A stretch of 64,000 nt of DNA from Clusia tigrina (taxonomy: Eukaryota > Arthropoda > Insecta > Diptera > Clusiidae), in assembly GCA_920105625.2 (NCBI GenBank), contig OV050031.1, positions 47,582,925 through 47,646,924 of the forward strand, given 5' to 3'. Each line of letters opens with the position of its first letter. The first letter of the stretch is position 1. Of the stretch, positions 30,401-45,000 are shown piece by piece. Below the pieces are notes generated by a model. It made no database searches and was not told the DNA's origin. It worked only from the letters and a program-made list of their open reading frames with translations. The position numbers and the translations under genes were made by a program.

Positions 30401-33400
30401 TATTTGTGCTGAGAAAAATGAAATTGTATTAGGAAATTTTATACTTGCTTCAAAATATAAAAATTAAAAACAATTTATATAAAACTAAATAAAATTAAAA
30501 ACAATTTATATAAAACTAATATCAATATAAATGTTTGTGAACAGCATACAAAGCATTGAAAATGTATATAAAAAAATGGAAGAAATATGTGTATTTGTGC
30601 TGAGAAAAATGTAATTGTATTAAGAAATTTTATACTTGCTTCAAAATATAAAAGTTAAAAACAATTTATATAAAACTAAATAAAATTAAAAACAATTTAT
30701 ATAAAACTAATATCAATATAAATGTTTGTGAACAGCATTGCAAATGTATAAAAAAATGGAAGAAATATGTGTATTTCTGCTGAGAAAAATGAAATTATAT
30801 TAGGAAATTTTATACTTGCTTCAAAATATAAAAATTTAAAACAATTTATATAAAACTAAATAAAATTAAAAACAATTTATATAAAACTAATATCAATCTA
30901 AATGTTTGTGAACAGCATACAAAGCATTGAAAATGTATAAAAAAAATGGAAGAAATATGTGTATTTGTGCTGAGAAAAATGTAATTGTATTAGGAAATTT
31001 TATACTTGCTTCAAAATATAAAAATTAAAAACAATTTATATAAAACTAAATAAAATTAAAAACAATTTATATAAAACTAATATCAATATAAATGTTTGTG
31101 AACAGCATACAAAGCATTGAAAATGTATATAAAAAAATGGAAGAAATATGTGTATTTGTGCTGAGAAAAATGTAATTGTATTAAGAAATTTTATACTTGC
31201 TTCAAAATATAAAAGTTAAAAACAATTTATATAAAACTAAATAAAATTAAAAACAATTTATATAAAACTAATATCAATATAAATGTTTGTGAACAGCATA
31301 CAAAGCATTCCAAATGTATAAAAAAAAAATGAAGAAATATGTGTATTTGTGCTGAGAAAAATGTAATTGTATTAGGAAATTTTATAATTGCTTCAAAATA
31401 TAAAAATTAAAAACAATTTATATAAAACTAAATAAAATTAAAAACAATTTATATAAAACTAATATCAATATAAATGTTTGTGAACAGCATACAAAGCATT
31501 CCAAATGTATAAAAAAAAATGAAGAAATATGTGTATTTGTGCTGAGAAAAATGTAATTGTATTAGGAAATTTTATACTTGCTTCAAAATATAAAAATTAA
31601 AAACAATTTATATAAAACTAAATAAAATTAAAAACAATTTATATAAAACTAATATCAATATAAATGTTTGTGAACAGAATACAAAGCATTCCAAATGTAT
31701 AAAAAAAATGAAGAAATATGTGTATTTGTGCTGAGAAAAATGTAATTGTATTAGGAAATTTTATACTTGCTTCAAAATATAAAAATTTAAAACAATTTAT
31801 ATAAAACTAAATAAAATTAAAAACAATTTATATAAAACTAATATCAATATAAATGTTTGTGAACAGCATAGAAAGCATTCCAAATGTATAAAAAAAAAAT
31901 GAAGAAATATGTGTATTTGTGCTGAGAAAAATGTAATTGTATTAGGAAATTTTATACTTGCTTCAAAATATAAAAATTAAAAACAATTTATATAAAACTA
32001 AATAAAATTAAAACAATTTATATAAAACTAATATCAATATAAATGTTTGCGAACAGCATACAAAGCATTCCAAATGTATAAAAAAAATGAAGAAATATGT
32101 GTATTTGTACTGAGAAAAATGTAATTGTATTAGGAAATTTTATACTTGCTTCAAAATATAAAAATTAAAAACAATTTATATAAAACTAAATAAAATTAAA
32201 AACAATATATATAAAACTAATATCAATATAAATGTTTGTGAACAGCATACAAAGCATTCCAAATGTATAAAAAAAAATTAAGAAATATGTGTATTTGTGC
32301 TGAGAAAAATGAAATTGTATTAGGAAATTTTATACTTGCTTCAAAATATAAAAATTAAAAACAATTTATATAAAACTAAATAAAATTAAAAACAATATAT
32401 ATAAAACTAATATCAATATAAATGTTTGTGAACAGCATACAAAGCATTCCAAATGTATAAAAAAAATGAAGAAATATGTGTATTTGTGCTGAGAAAAATG
32501 AAATTATATTAGGAAATTTTATACTTGCTTCAAAATATAAAAATTTAAAACAATTTATATAAAACTAAATAAAATTAAAAACAATTTATATAAAACTAAT
32601 ATCAATCTAAATGTTTGTGAACAGCATACAAAGCATTGAAAATGTATAAAAAAAATGGAAGAAATATGTGTATTTGTGCTGAGAAAAATGTAATTGTATT
32701 AGGAAATTTTATACTTGCTTCAAAATATAAAAATTTAAAACAATTTATATAAAACTAAATAAAATTAAAAACAATTTATATAAAACTAATATCAATCTAA
32801 ATGTTTGTGAACAGCATACAAAGCATTGAAAAAGTATAAAAAAAATGGAAGAAATATGTGTATTTGTGCTGAGAAAAATGTAATTGTATTAGGAAATTTT
32901 ATACTTGCTTCAAAATATAAAAATTAAAAACAATTTATATAAAACTAAATAAAATTAAAAACAATTTATATAAAACTAATATCAATATAAATGTTTGTGA
33001 ACAGCATACAAAGCATTGAAAATGTATATAAAAAAATGGAAGAAATATGTGTATTTGTTCTGAGAAAAATGTAATTGTATTAAGAAATTTTATACTTGCT
33101 TCAAAATATAAAAGTTAAAAACAATTTATATAAAACTAAATAAAATTAAAAACAATATATATAAAACTAATATCAATATAAATGTTTGTGAACAGCATAC
33201 AAAGCATTGAAAATGTATAAAAAAAATGGAAGAAATATGTGTATTTGTGCTGAGAAAAATGTAATTGTATTAGGAAATTTTATACTTGCTTCAAAATATA
33301 AAAATTTAAAACAATTTATATAAAACTAAATAAAATTAAAAACAATTTATATAAAACTAATATCAATCTAAATGTTTGTGAACAGCATACAAAGCATTGA

Positions 33401-36400
33401 AAATGTATAAAAAAAATGGAAGAAATATGTGTATTTGTGCTGAGAAAAATGTAATTGTATTAGGAAATTTTATACTTGCTTCAAAATATAAAAATTTAAA
33501 ACAATTTATATAAAACTAAATAAAATTAAAAACAATTTATATAAAACTAATATCAATCTAAATGTTTGTGAACAGCATACAAAGCATTGAAAATGTATAA
33601 AAAAAATGGAAGAAATATGTGTATTTGTGCTGAGAAAAATGTAATTGTATTAGGAAATTTTATACTTGCTTCAAAATATAAAAATTAAAAACAATTTATA
33701 TAAAACTAAATAAAATTAAAAACAATTTATATAAAACTAATATCAATATAAATGTTTGTGAACAGCATACAAAGCATTGAAAATGTATAAAAAAAATGGA
33801 AGAAATATGTGTATTTCTGCTGAGAAAAATGTAATTGTATTAGGAAATTTTATACTTGCTTCAAAATATAAAAATTTAAAACAATTTATATAAAACTAAA
33901 TAAAATTAAAAACAATTTATATAAAACTAATATCAATCTAAATGTTTGTGAACAGCATACAAAGCATTGAAAAAGTATAAAAAAAATGGAAGAAATATGT
34001 GTATTTGTGCTGAGAAAAATGTAATTGTATTAGGAAATTTTATACTTGCTTCAAAATATAAAAATTAAAAACAATTTATATAAAACTAAATAAAATTAAA
34101 AACAATTTATATAAAACTAATATCAATATAAATGTTTGTGAACAGCATACAAAGCATTGAAAATGTATATAAAAAAATGGAAGAAATATGTGTATTTGTG
34201 CTGAGAAAAATGTAATTGTATTAAGAAATTTTATACTTGCTTCAAAATATAAAAGTTAAAAACAATTTATATAAAACTAAATAAAATTAAAAACAATATA
34301 TATAAAACTAATATCAATATAAATGTTTGTGAACAGCATACAAAGCATTGAAAATGTATAAAAAAAATGGAAGAAATATGTGTATTTGTGCTGAGAAAAA
34401 TGTAATTGTATTAGGAAATTTTATACTTGCTTCAAAATATAAAAATTTAAAACAATTTATATAAAACTAAATAAAATTAAAAACAATTTATATAAAACTA
34501 ATATCAATCTAAATGTTTGTGAACAGCATACAAAGCATTGAAAATGTATAAAAAAAATGGAAGAAATATGTGTATTTGTGCTGAGAAAAATGTAATTGTA
34601 TTAGGAAATTTTATACTTGCTTCAAAATATAAAAATTTAAAACAATTTATATAAAACTAAATAAAATTAAAAACAATTTATATAAAACTAATATCAATAT
34701 AAATGTTTGTGAACAGCATTGCAAATGTATAAAAAAAAATGAAGAAATATGTGTATTTGTGCTGAGAAAAATGTAATTGTATTAGGAAATTTTATACTTG
34801 CTTCAAAATATAAAAATTAAAAACAATTTATATAAAACTAAATAAAATTAAAAACAATTTATATAAAACTAATATCAATATAAATGTTTGTGAACAGCAT
34901 ACAAAGCATTGAAAATGTATAAAAAAATGGAAGAAATATGTGTATTTGTGCTGAGAAAAATGTAATTGTATTAGGAAATTTTATACTTGCTTCAAAATAT
35001 AAAAATTTAAAACAATTTATATAAAACTAAATAAAATTAAAAAAAATTTATATAAAACTAATATCAATCTAAATGTTTGTGAACAGCATACAAAGCATTG
35101 AAAAAGTATAAAAAAAATGGAAGAAATATGTGTATTTGTGCTGAGAAAAATGTAATTGTATTAGGAAATTTTATACTTGCTTCAAAATATAAAAATTTAA
35201 AACAATTTATATAAAACTAAATAAAATTAAAAACAATTTATATAAAACTAATATCAATCTAAATGTTTGTGAACAGCATACAAAGCATTGAAAAAGTATA
35301 AAAAAAATGGAAGAAATATGTGTATTTGTGCTGAGAAAAATGTAATTGTATTAGGAAATTTTATACTTGCTTCAAAATATAAAAATTTAAAACAATTTAT
35401 ATAAAACTAAATAAAATTAAAAACAATTTATATAAAACTAATATCAATCTAAATGTTTGTGAACAGCATACAAAGCATTGAAAATGTATAAAAAAAATGA
35501 AGAAATATGTGTATTTGTGCTGAGAAAAATGAAATTATATTAGGAAATTTTATACTTGCTTCAAAATATAAAAATTTAAAACAATTTATATAAAACTAAA
35601 TAAAATTAAAAACAATTTATATAAAACTAATATCAATCTAAATGTTTGTGAACAGCATACAAAGCATTGAAAATGTATAAAAAAAATGGAAGAAATATGT
35701 GTATTTGTGCTGAGAAAAATGTAATTGTATTAGGAAATTTTATACTTGCTTCAAAATATAAAAATTTAAAACAATTTATATAAAACTAAATAAAATTAAA
35801 AACAATTTATATAAAACTAATATCAATCTAAATGTTTGTGAACAGCATACAAAGCATTGAAAAAGTATAAAAAAAATGGAAGAAATATGTGTATTTGTGC
35901 TGAGAAAAATGTAATTGTATTAGGAAATTTTATACTTGCTTCAAAATATAAAAATTAAAAACAATTTATATAAAACTAAATAAAATTAAAAACAATTTAT
36001 ATAAAACTAATATCAATATAAATGTTTGTGAACAGCATACAAAGCATTGAAAATGTATATAAAAAAATGGAAGAAATATGTGTATTTGTGCTGAGAAAAA
36101 TGTAATTGTATTAAGAAATTTTATACTTGCTTCAAAATATAAAAGTTAAAAACAATTTATATAAAACTAAATAAAATTAAAAACAATATATATAAAACTA
36201 ATATCAATATAAATGTTTGTGAACAGCATACAAAGCATTGAAAATGTATAAAAAAAATGGAAGAAATATGTGTATTTGTGCTGAGAAAAATGTAATTGTA
36301 TTAGGAAATTTTATACTTGCTTCAAAATATAAAAATTTAAAACAATTTATATAAAACTAAATAAAATTAAAAACAATTTATATAAAACTAATATCAATCT

Positions 36401-39400
36401 AAATGTTTGTGAACAGCATACAAAGCATTGAAAATGTATAAAAAAAATGGAAGAAATATGTGTATTTGTGCTGAGAAAAATGTAATTGTATTAGGAAATT
36501 TTATACTTGCTTCAAAATATAAAAATTTAAAACAATTTATATAAAACTAAATAAAATTAAAAACAATTTATATAAAACTAATATCAATCTAAATGTTTGT
36601 GAACAGCATACAAAGCATTGAAAATGTATAAAAAAAATGGAAGAAATATGTGTATTTGTGCTGAGAAAAATGTAATTGTATTAGGAAATTTTATACTTGC
36701 TTCAAAATATAAAAATTAAAAACAATTTATATAAAACTAAATAAAATTAAAAACAATTTATATAAAACTAATATCAATATAAATGTTTGTGAACAGCATA
36801 CAAAGCATTGAAAATGTATATAAAAAAATGGAAGAAATATGTGTATTTGTGCTGAGAAAAATGTAATTGTATTAAGAAATTTTATACTTGCTTCAAAATA
36901 TAAAAGTTAAAAACAATTTATATAAAACTAAATAAAATTAAAAACAATATATATAAAACTAATATCAATATAAATGTTTGTGAACAGCATACAAAGCATT
37001 CCAAATGTATAAAAAAAAATTAAGAAATATGTGTATTTGTGCTGAGAAAAATGAAATTGTATTAGGAAATTTTATACTTGCTTCAAAATATAAAAATTTA
37101 AAACAATTTATATAAAACTAAATAAAATTAAAAACAATTTATATAAAACTAATATCAATATAAATGTTTGTGAACAGCATTGCAAATGTATAAAAAAAAA
37201 TGAAGAAATATGTGTATTTGTGCTGAGAAAAATGTAATTGTATTAGGAAATTTTATACTTGCTTCAAAATATAAAAATTAAAAACAATTTATATAAAACT
37301 AAATAAAATTAAAAACAATTTATATAAAACTAATATCAATATAAATGTTTGTGAACAGCATACAAAGCATTCCAAATGTATAAAAAAAAATGAAGAAATA
37401 TGTGTATTTGTGCTGAGAAAAATGTAATTGTATTAGGAAATTTTATACTTGCTTCAAAATATAAAAATTAAAAACAATTTATATAAAACTAAATAAAATT
37501 AAAAACAATTTATATAAAACTAATATCAATCTAAATGTTTGTGAACAGAATACAAAGCATTGAAAATGTATAAAAAAAATGAAGAAATATGTGTATTTGT
37601 GCTGAGAAAAATGTAATTGTATTAGGAAATTTTATACTTGCTTCAAAATATAAAAATTTAAAACAATTTATATAAAACTAAATAAAATTAAAAACAATTT
37701 ATATAAAACTAATATCAATATAAATGTTTGTGAACAGCATAGAAAGCATTCCAAATGTATAAAAAAAAAATGAAGAAATATGTGTATTTGTGCTGAGAAA
37801 AATGTAATTGTATTAGGAAATTTTATACTTGCTTCAAAATATAAAAGTTAAAAACAATTTATATAAAACTAAATAAAATTAAAAACAATTTATATAAAAC
37901 TAATATCAATATAAATGTTTGTGAACAGCATTGCAAATGTATAAAAAAATGGAAGAAATATGTGTATTTCTGCTGAGAAAAATGAAATTATATTAGGAAA
38001 TTTTATACTTGCTTCAAAATATAAAAATTTAAAACAATTTATATAAAACTAAATAAAATTAAAAACAATTTATATAAAACTAATATCAATCTAAATGTTT
38101 GTGAACAGCATACAAAGCATTGAAAATGTATAAAAAAAATGGAAGAAATATGTGTATTTGTGCTGAGAAAAATGTAATTGTATTAGGAAATTTTATACTT
38201 GCTTCAAAATATAAAAATTAAAAACAATTTATATAAAACTAAATAAAATTAAAAACAATTTATATAAAACTAATATCAATATAAATGTTTGTGAACAGCA
38301 TACAAAGCATTGAAAATGTATATAAAAAAATGGAAGAAATATGTGTATTTGTGCTGAGAAAAATGTAATTGTATTAAGAAATTTTATACTTGCTTCAAAA
38401 TATAAAAGTTAAAAACAATTTATATAAAACTAAATAAAATTAAAAACAATTTATATAAAACTAATATCAATATAAATGTTTGTGAACAGAATACAAAGCA
38501 TTCCAAATGTATAAAAAAAATGAAGAAATATGTGTATTTGTGCTGAGAAAAATGTAATTGTATTAGGAAATTTTATACTTGCTTCAAAATATAAAAGTTA
38601 AAAACAATTTATATAAAACTAAATAAAATTAAAAACAATTTATATAAAACTAATATCAATATAAATGTTTGTGAACAGCATTGCAAATGTATAAAAAAAT
38701 GGAAGAAATATGTGTATTTCTGCTGAGAAAAATGAAATTATATTAGGAAATTTTATACTTGCTTCAAAATATAAAAATTTAAAACAATTTATATAAAACT
38801 AAATAAAATTAAAAACAATTTATATAAAACTAATATCAATCTAAATGTTTGTGAACAGCATACAAAGCATTGAAAATGTATAAAAAAAATGGAAGAAATA
38901 TGTGTATTTGTGCTGAGAAAAATGTAATTGTATTAGGAAATTTTATACTTGCTTCAAAATATAAAAATTAAAAACAATTTATATAAAACTAAATAAAATT
39001 AAAAACAATTTATATAAAACTAATATCAATATAAATGTTTGTGAACAGCATACAAAGCATTGAAAATGTATATAAAAAAATGGAAGAAATATGTGTATTT
39101 GTGCTGAGAAAAATGTAATTGTATTAAGAAATTTTATACTTGCTTCAAAATATAAAAGTTAAAAACAATTTATATAAAACTAAATAAAATTAAAAACAAT
39201 TTATATAAAACTAATATCAATATAAATGTTTGTGAACAGCATACAAAGCATTCCAAATGTATAAAAAAAAAATGAAGAAATATGTGTATTTGTGCTGAGA
39301 AAAATGTAATTGTATTAGGAAATTTTATAATTGCTTCAAAATATAAAAATTAAAAACAATTTATATAAAACTAAATAAAATTAAAAACAATTTATATAAA

Positions 39401-42024
39401 ACTAATATCAATATAAATGTTTGTGAACAGCATAGAAAGCATTCCAAATGTATAAAAAAAAAATGAAGAAATATGTGTATTTGTGCTGAGAAAAATGTAA
39501 TTGTATTAGGAAATTTTATACTTGCTTCAAAATATAAAAATTAAAAACAATTTATATAAAACTAAATAAAATTAAAACAATTTATATAAAACTAATATCA
39601 ATTAAAATGTTTGTGAACAGCATACAAAGCATTCCAAATGTATAAAAAAAAATTAAGAAATATGTGTATTTGTACTGAGAAAAATGTAATTGTATTAGGA
39701 AATTTTATACTTGCTTCAAAATATAAAAATTAAAAACAATTTATATAAAACTAAATAAAATTAAAAACAATTTATATAAAACTAATATCAATCTAAATGT
39801 TTGTGAACAGCATACAAAGCATTGAAAATGTATAAAAAAAATGGAAGAAATATGTGTATTTGTGCTGAGAAAAATGTAATTGTATTAGGAAATTTTATAC
39901 TTGCTTCAAAATATAAAAATTTAAAACAATTTATATAAAACTAAATAAAATTAAAAACAATTTATATAAAACTAATATCAATCTAAATGTTTGTGAACAG
40001 CATACAAAGCATTGAAAATGTATAAAAAAAATGGAAGAAATATGTGTATTTGTGCTGAGAAAAATGTAATTGTATTAGGAAATTTTATACTTGCTTCAAA
40101 ATATAAAAATTAAAAACAATTTATATAAAACTAAATAAAATTAAAAACAATTTATATAAAACTAATATCAATCTAAATGTTTGTGAACAGCATACAAAGC
40201 ATTGAAAATGTATAAAAAAAATGGAAGAAATATGTGTATTTGTGCTGAGAAAAATGTAATTGTATTAGGAAATTTTATACTTGCTTCAAAATATAAAAAT
40301 TAAAAACAATTTATATAAAACTAAATAAAATTAAAAACAATTTATATAAAACTAATATCAATATAAATGTTTGTGAACAGCATACAAAGCATTGAAAATG
40401 TATATAAAAAAATGGAAGAAATATGTGTATTTGTGCTGAGAAAAATGTAATTGTATTAAGAAATTTTATACTTGCTTCAAAATATAAAAGTTAAAAACAA
40501 TTTATATAAAACTAAATAAAATTAAAAACAATTTATATAAAACTAATATCAATATAAATGTTTGTGAACAGCATACAAAGCATTCCAAATGTATAAAAAA
40601 AAATTAAGAAATATGTGTATTTGTGCTGAGAAAAATGAAATTGTATTAGGAAATTTTATACTTGCTTCAAAATATAAAAATTAAAAACAATTTATATAAA
40701 ACTAAATAAAATTAAAATTAATATATATAAAACTAATATCAATATAAATGTTTGTGAACAGCATACAAAGCATTCCAAATGTATAAAAAAATGAAGAAAT
40801 ATGTGTATTTGTGCTGAGAAAAATGAAATTATATTAGGAAATTTTATACTTGCTTCAAAATATAAAAATTTAAAACAATTTATATAAAACTAAATAAAAT
40901 TAAAAACAATTTATATAAAACTAATATCAATCTAAATGTTTGTGAACAGCATACAAAGCATTGAAAATGTATAAAAAAAATGGAAGAAATATGTGTATTT
41001 GTGCTGAGAAAAATGTAATTGTATTAGGAAATTTTATACTTGCTTCAAAATATAAAAATTTAAAACAATTTATATAAAACTAAATAAAATTAAAAACAAT
41101 TTATATAAAACTAATATCAATCTAAATGTTTGTGAACAGCATACAAAGCATTGAAAATGTATAAAAAAAATGGAAGAAATATGTGTATTTGTGCTGAGAA
41201 AAATGTAATTGTATTAGGAAATTTTATACTTGCTTCAAAATATAAAAATTAAAAACAATTTATATAAAACTAAATAAAATTAAAAACAATTTATATAAAA
41301 CTAATATCAATCTAAATGTTTGTGAACAGCATACAAAGCATTGAAAATGTATAAAAAAAATGGAAGAAATATGTGTATTTGTGCTGAGAAAAATGTAATT
41401 GTATTAGGAAATTTTATACTTGCTTCAAAATATAAAAATTAAAAACAATTTATATAAAACTAAATAAAATTAAAAACAATTTATATAAAACTAATATCAA
41501 TATAAATGTTTGTGAACAGCATACAAAGCATTGAAAATGTATATAAAAAAATGGAAGAAATATGTGTATTTGTGCTGAGAAAAATGTAATTGTATTAAGA
41601 AATTTTATACTTGCTTCAAAATATAAAAGTTAAAAACAATTTATATAAAACTAAATAAAATTAAAAACAATTTATATAAAACTAATATCAATATAAATGT
41701 TTGTGAACAGCATACAAAGCATTCCAAATGTATAAAAAAAAATGAAGAAATATGTGTATTTGTGCTGAGAAAAATGTAATTGTATTAGGAAATTTTATAC
41801 TTGCTTCAAAATATAAAAATTAAAAACAATTTATATAAAACTAAATAAAATTAAAAACAATTTATATAAAACTAATATCAATATAAATGTTTGTGAACAG
41901 CATACAAAGCATTGAAAATGTATATAAAAAAATGGAAGAAATATGTGTATTTGTGCTGAGAAAAATGTAATTGTATTAGGAAATTTTATACTTGCTTCAA
42001 AATATAAAAATTAAAAACAATTTA

Positions 42025-45000
42025 TATAAAACTGAATAAAATTAAAAACAATTTATATAAAACTAATATCAATATAAATGTTTGTGAACAGCATACAAAG
42101 CATTGAAAATGTATAAAAAAAATGGAAGAAATATGTGTATTTGTGCTGAGAAAAATGTAATTGTATTAGGAAATTTTATACTTGCTTCAAAATATAAAAA
42201 TTAAAAACAATTTATATAAAACTGAATAAAATTAAAAACAATTTATATAAAACTAATATCAATATAAATGTTTGTGAACAGCATACAAAGCATTGAAAAT
42301 GTATAAAAAAAATGGAAGAAATATGTGTATTTGTGCTGAGAAAAATGTAATTGTATTAGGAAATTTTATACTTGCTTCAAAATATAAAAATTAAAAACAA
42401 TTTATATAAAACTAAATAAAATTAAAAACAATTTATATAAAACTAATATCAATCTAAATGTTTGTGAACAGCATACAAAGCATTGAAAATGTATAAAAAA
42501 AATGGAAGAAATATGTGTATTTGTGCTGAGAAAAATGTAATTGTATTAGGAAATTTTATACTTGCTTCAAAATATAAAAATTAAAAACAATTTATATAAA
42601 ACTAAATAAAATTAAAAACAATTTATATAAAACTAATATCAATCTAAATGTTTGTGAACAGCATACAAAGCATTGAAAATGTATAAAAAAAATGGAAGAA
42701 ATATGTGTATTTGTGCTGAGAAAAATGTAATTGTATTAGGAAATTTTATACTTGCTTCAAAATATAAAAATTTAAAACAATTTATATAAAACTAAATAAA
42801 ATTAAAAACAATTTATATAAAACTAATATCAATCTAAATGTTTGTGAACAGCATACAAAGCATTGAAAATGTATAAAAAAAATGGAAGAAATATGTGTAT
42901 TTGTGCTGAGAAAAATGTAATTGTATTAGGAAATTTTATACTTGCTTCAAAATATAAAAATTAAAAACAATTTATATAAAACTAAATAAAATTAAAAACA
43001 ATTTATATAAAACTAATATCAATCTAAATGTTTGTGAACAGCATACAAAGCATTGAAAATGTATAAAAAAAATGGAAGAAATATGTGTATTTGTGCTGAG
43101 AAAAATGTAATTGTATTAGGAAATTTTATACTTGCTTCAAAATATAAAAATTAAAAACAATTTATATAAAACTAAATAAAATTAAAAACAATTTATATAA
43201 AACTAATATCAATATAAATGTTTGTGAACAGCATACAAAGCATTGAAAATGTATATAAAAAAATGGAAGAAATATGTGTATTTGTGCTGAGAAAAATGTA
43301 ATTGTATTAAGAAATTTTATACTTGCTTCAAAATATAAAAGTTAAAAACAATTTATATAAAACTGAATAAAATTAAAAACAATTTATATAAAACTAATAT
43401 CAATATAAATGTTTGTGAACAGCATACAAAGCATTGAAAATGTATATAAAAAAATGGAAGAAATATGTGTATTTGTGCTGAGAAAAATGTAATTGTATTA
43501 GGAAATTTTATACTTGCTTCAAAATATAAAAATTAAAAACAATTTATATAAAACTGAATAAAATTAAAAACAATTTATATAAAACTAATATCAATATAAA
43601 TGTTTGTGAACAGCATACAAAGCATTGAAAATGTATAAAAAAAATGGAAGAAATATGTGTATTTGTGCTGAGAAAAATGTAATTGTATTAGGAAATTTTA
43701 TACTTGCTTCAAAATATAAAAATTAAAAACAATTTATATAAAACTAAATAAAATTAAAAACAATTTATATAAAACTAATATCAATCTAAATGTTTGTGAA
43801 CAGCATACAAAGCATTGAAAATGTATAAAAAAAATGGAAGAAATATGTGTATTTGTGCTGAGAAAAATGTAATTGTATTAGGAAATTTTATACTTGCTTC
43901 AAAATATAAAAATTAAAAACAATTTATATAAAACTAAATAAAATTAAAAACAATTTATATAAAACTAATATCAATATAAATGTTTGTGAACAGCATACAA
44001 AGCATTGAAAATGTATATAAAAAAATGGAAGAAATATGTGTATTTGTGCTGAGAAAAATGTAATTGTATTAAGAAATTTTATACTTGCTTCAAAATATAA
44101 AAGTTAAAAACAATTTATATAAAACTAAATAAAATTAAAAACAATTTATATAAAACTAATATCAATATAAATGTTTGTGAACAGCATACAAAGCATTCCA
44201 AATGTATAAAAAAAAATTAAGAAATATGTGTATTTGTGCTGAGAAAAATGAAATTGTATTAGGAAATTTTATACTTGCTTCAAAATATAAAAATTAAAAA
44301 CAATTTATTTAAAACTAAATAAAATTAAAATTAATATATATAAAACTAATATCAATATAAATGTTTGTGAACAGCATACAAAGCATTCCAAATGTATAAA
44401 AAAATGAAGAAATATGTGTATTTGTGCTGAGAAAAATGAAATTATATTAGGAAATTTTATACTTGCTTCAAAATATAAAAATTTAAAACAATTTATATAA
44501 AACTAAATAAAATTAAAAACAATTTATATAAAACTAATATCAATCTAAATGTTTGTGAACAGCATACAAAGCATTGAAAATGTATAAAAAAAATGGAAGA
44601 AATATGTGTATTTGTGCTGAGAAAAATGTAATTGTATTAGGAAATTTTATACTTGCTTCAAAATATAAAAATTAAAAACAATTTATATAAAACTGAATAA
44701 AATTAAAAACAATTTATATAAAACTAATATCAATATAAATGTTTGTGAACAGCATACAAAGCATTGAAAATGTATAAAAAAAATGGAAGAAATATGTGTA
44801 TTTGTGCTGAGAAAAATGTAATTGTATTAGGAAATTTTATACTTGCTTCAAAATATAAAAATTAAAAACAATTTATATAAAACTAAATAAAATTAAAAAC
44901 AATTTATATAAAACTAATATCAATCTAAATGTTTGTGAACAGCATACAAAGCATTGAAAATGTATAAAAAAAATGGAAGAAATATGTGTATTTGTGCTGA

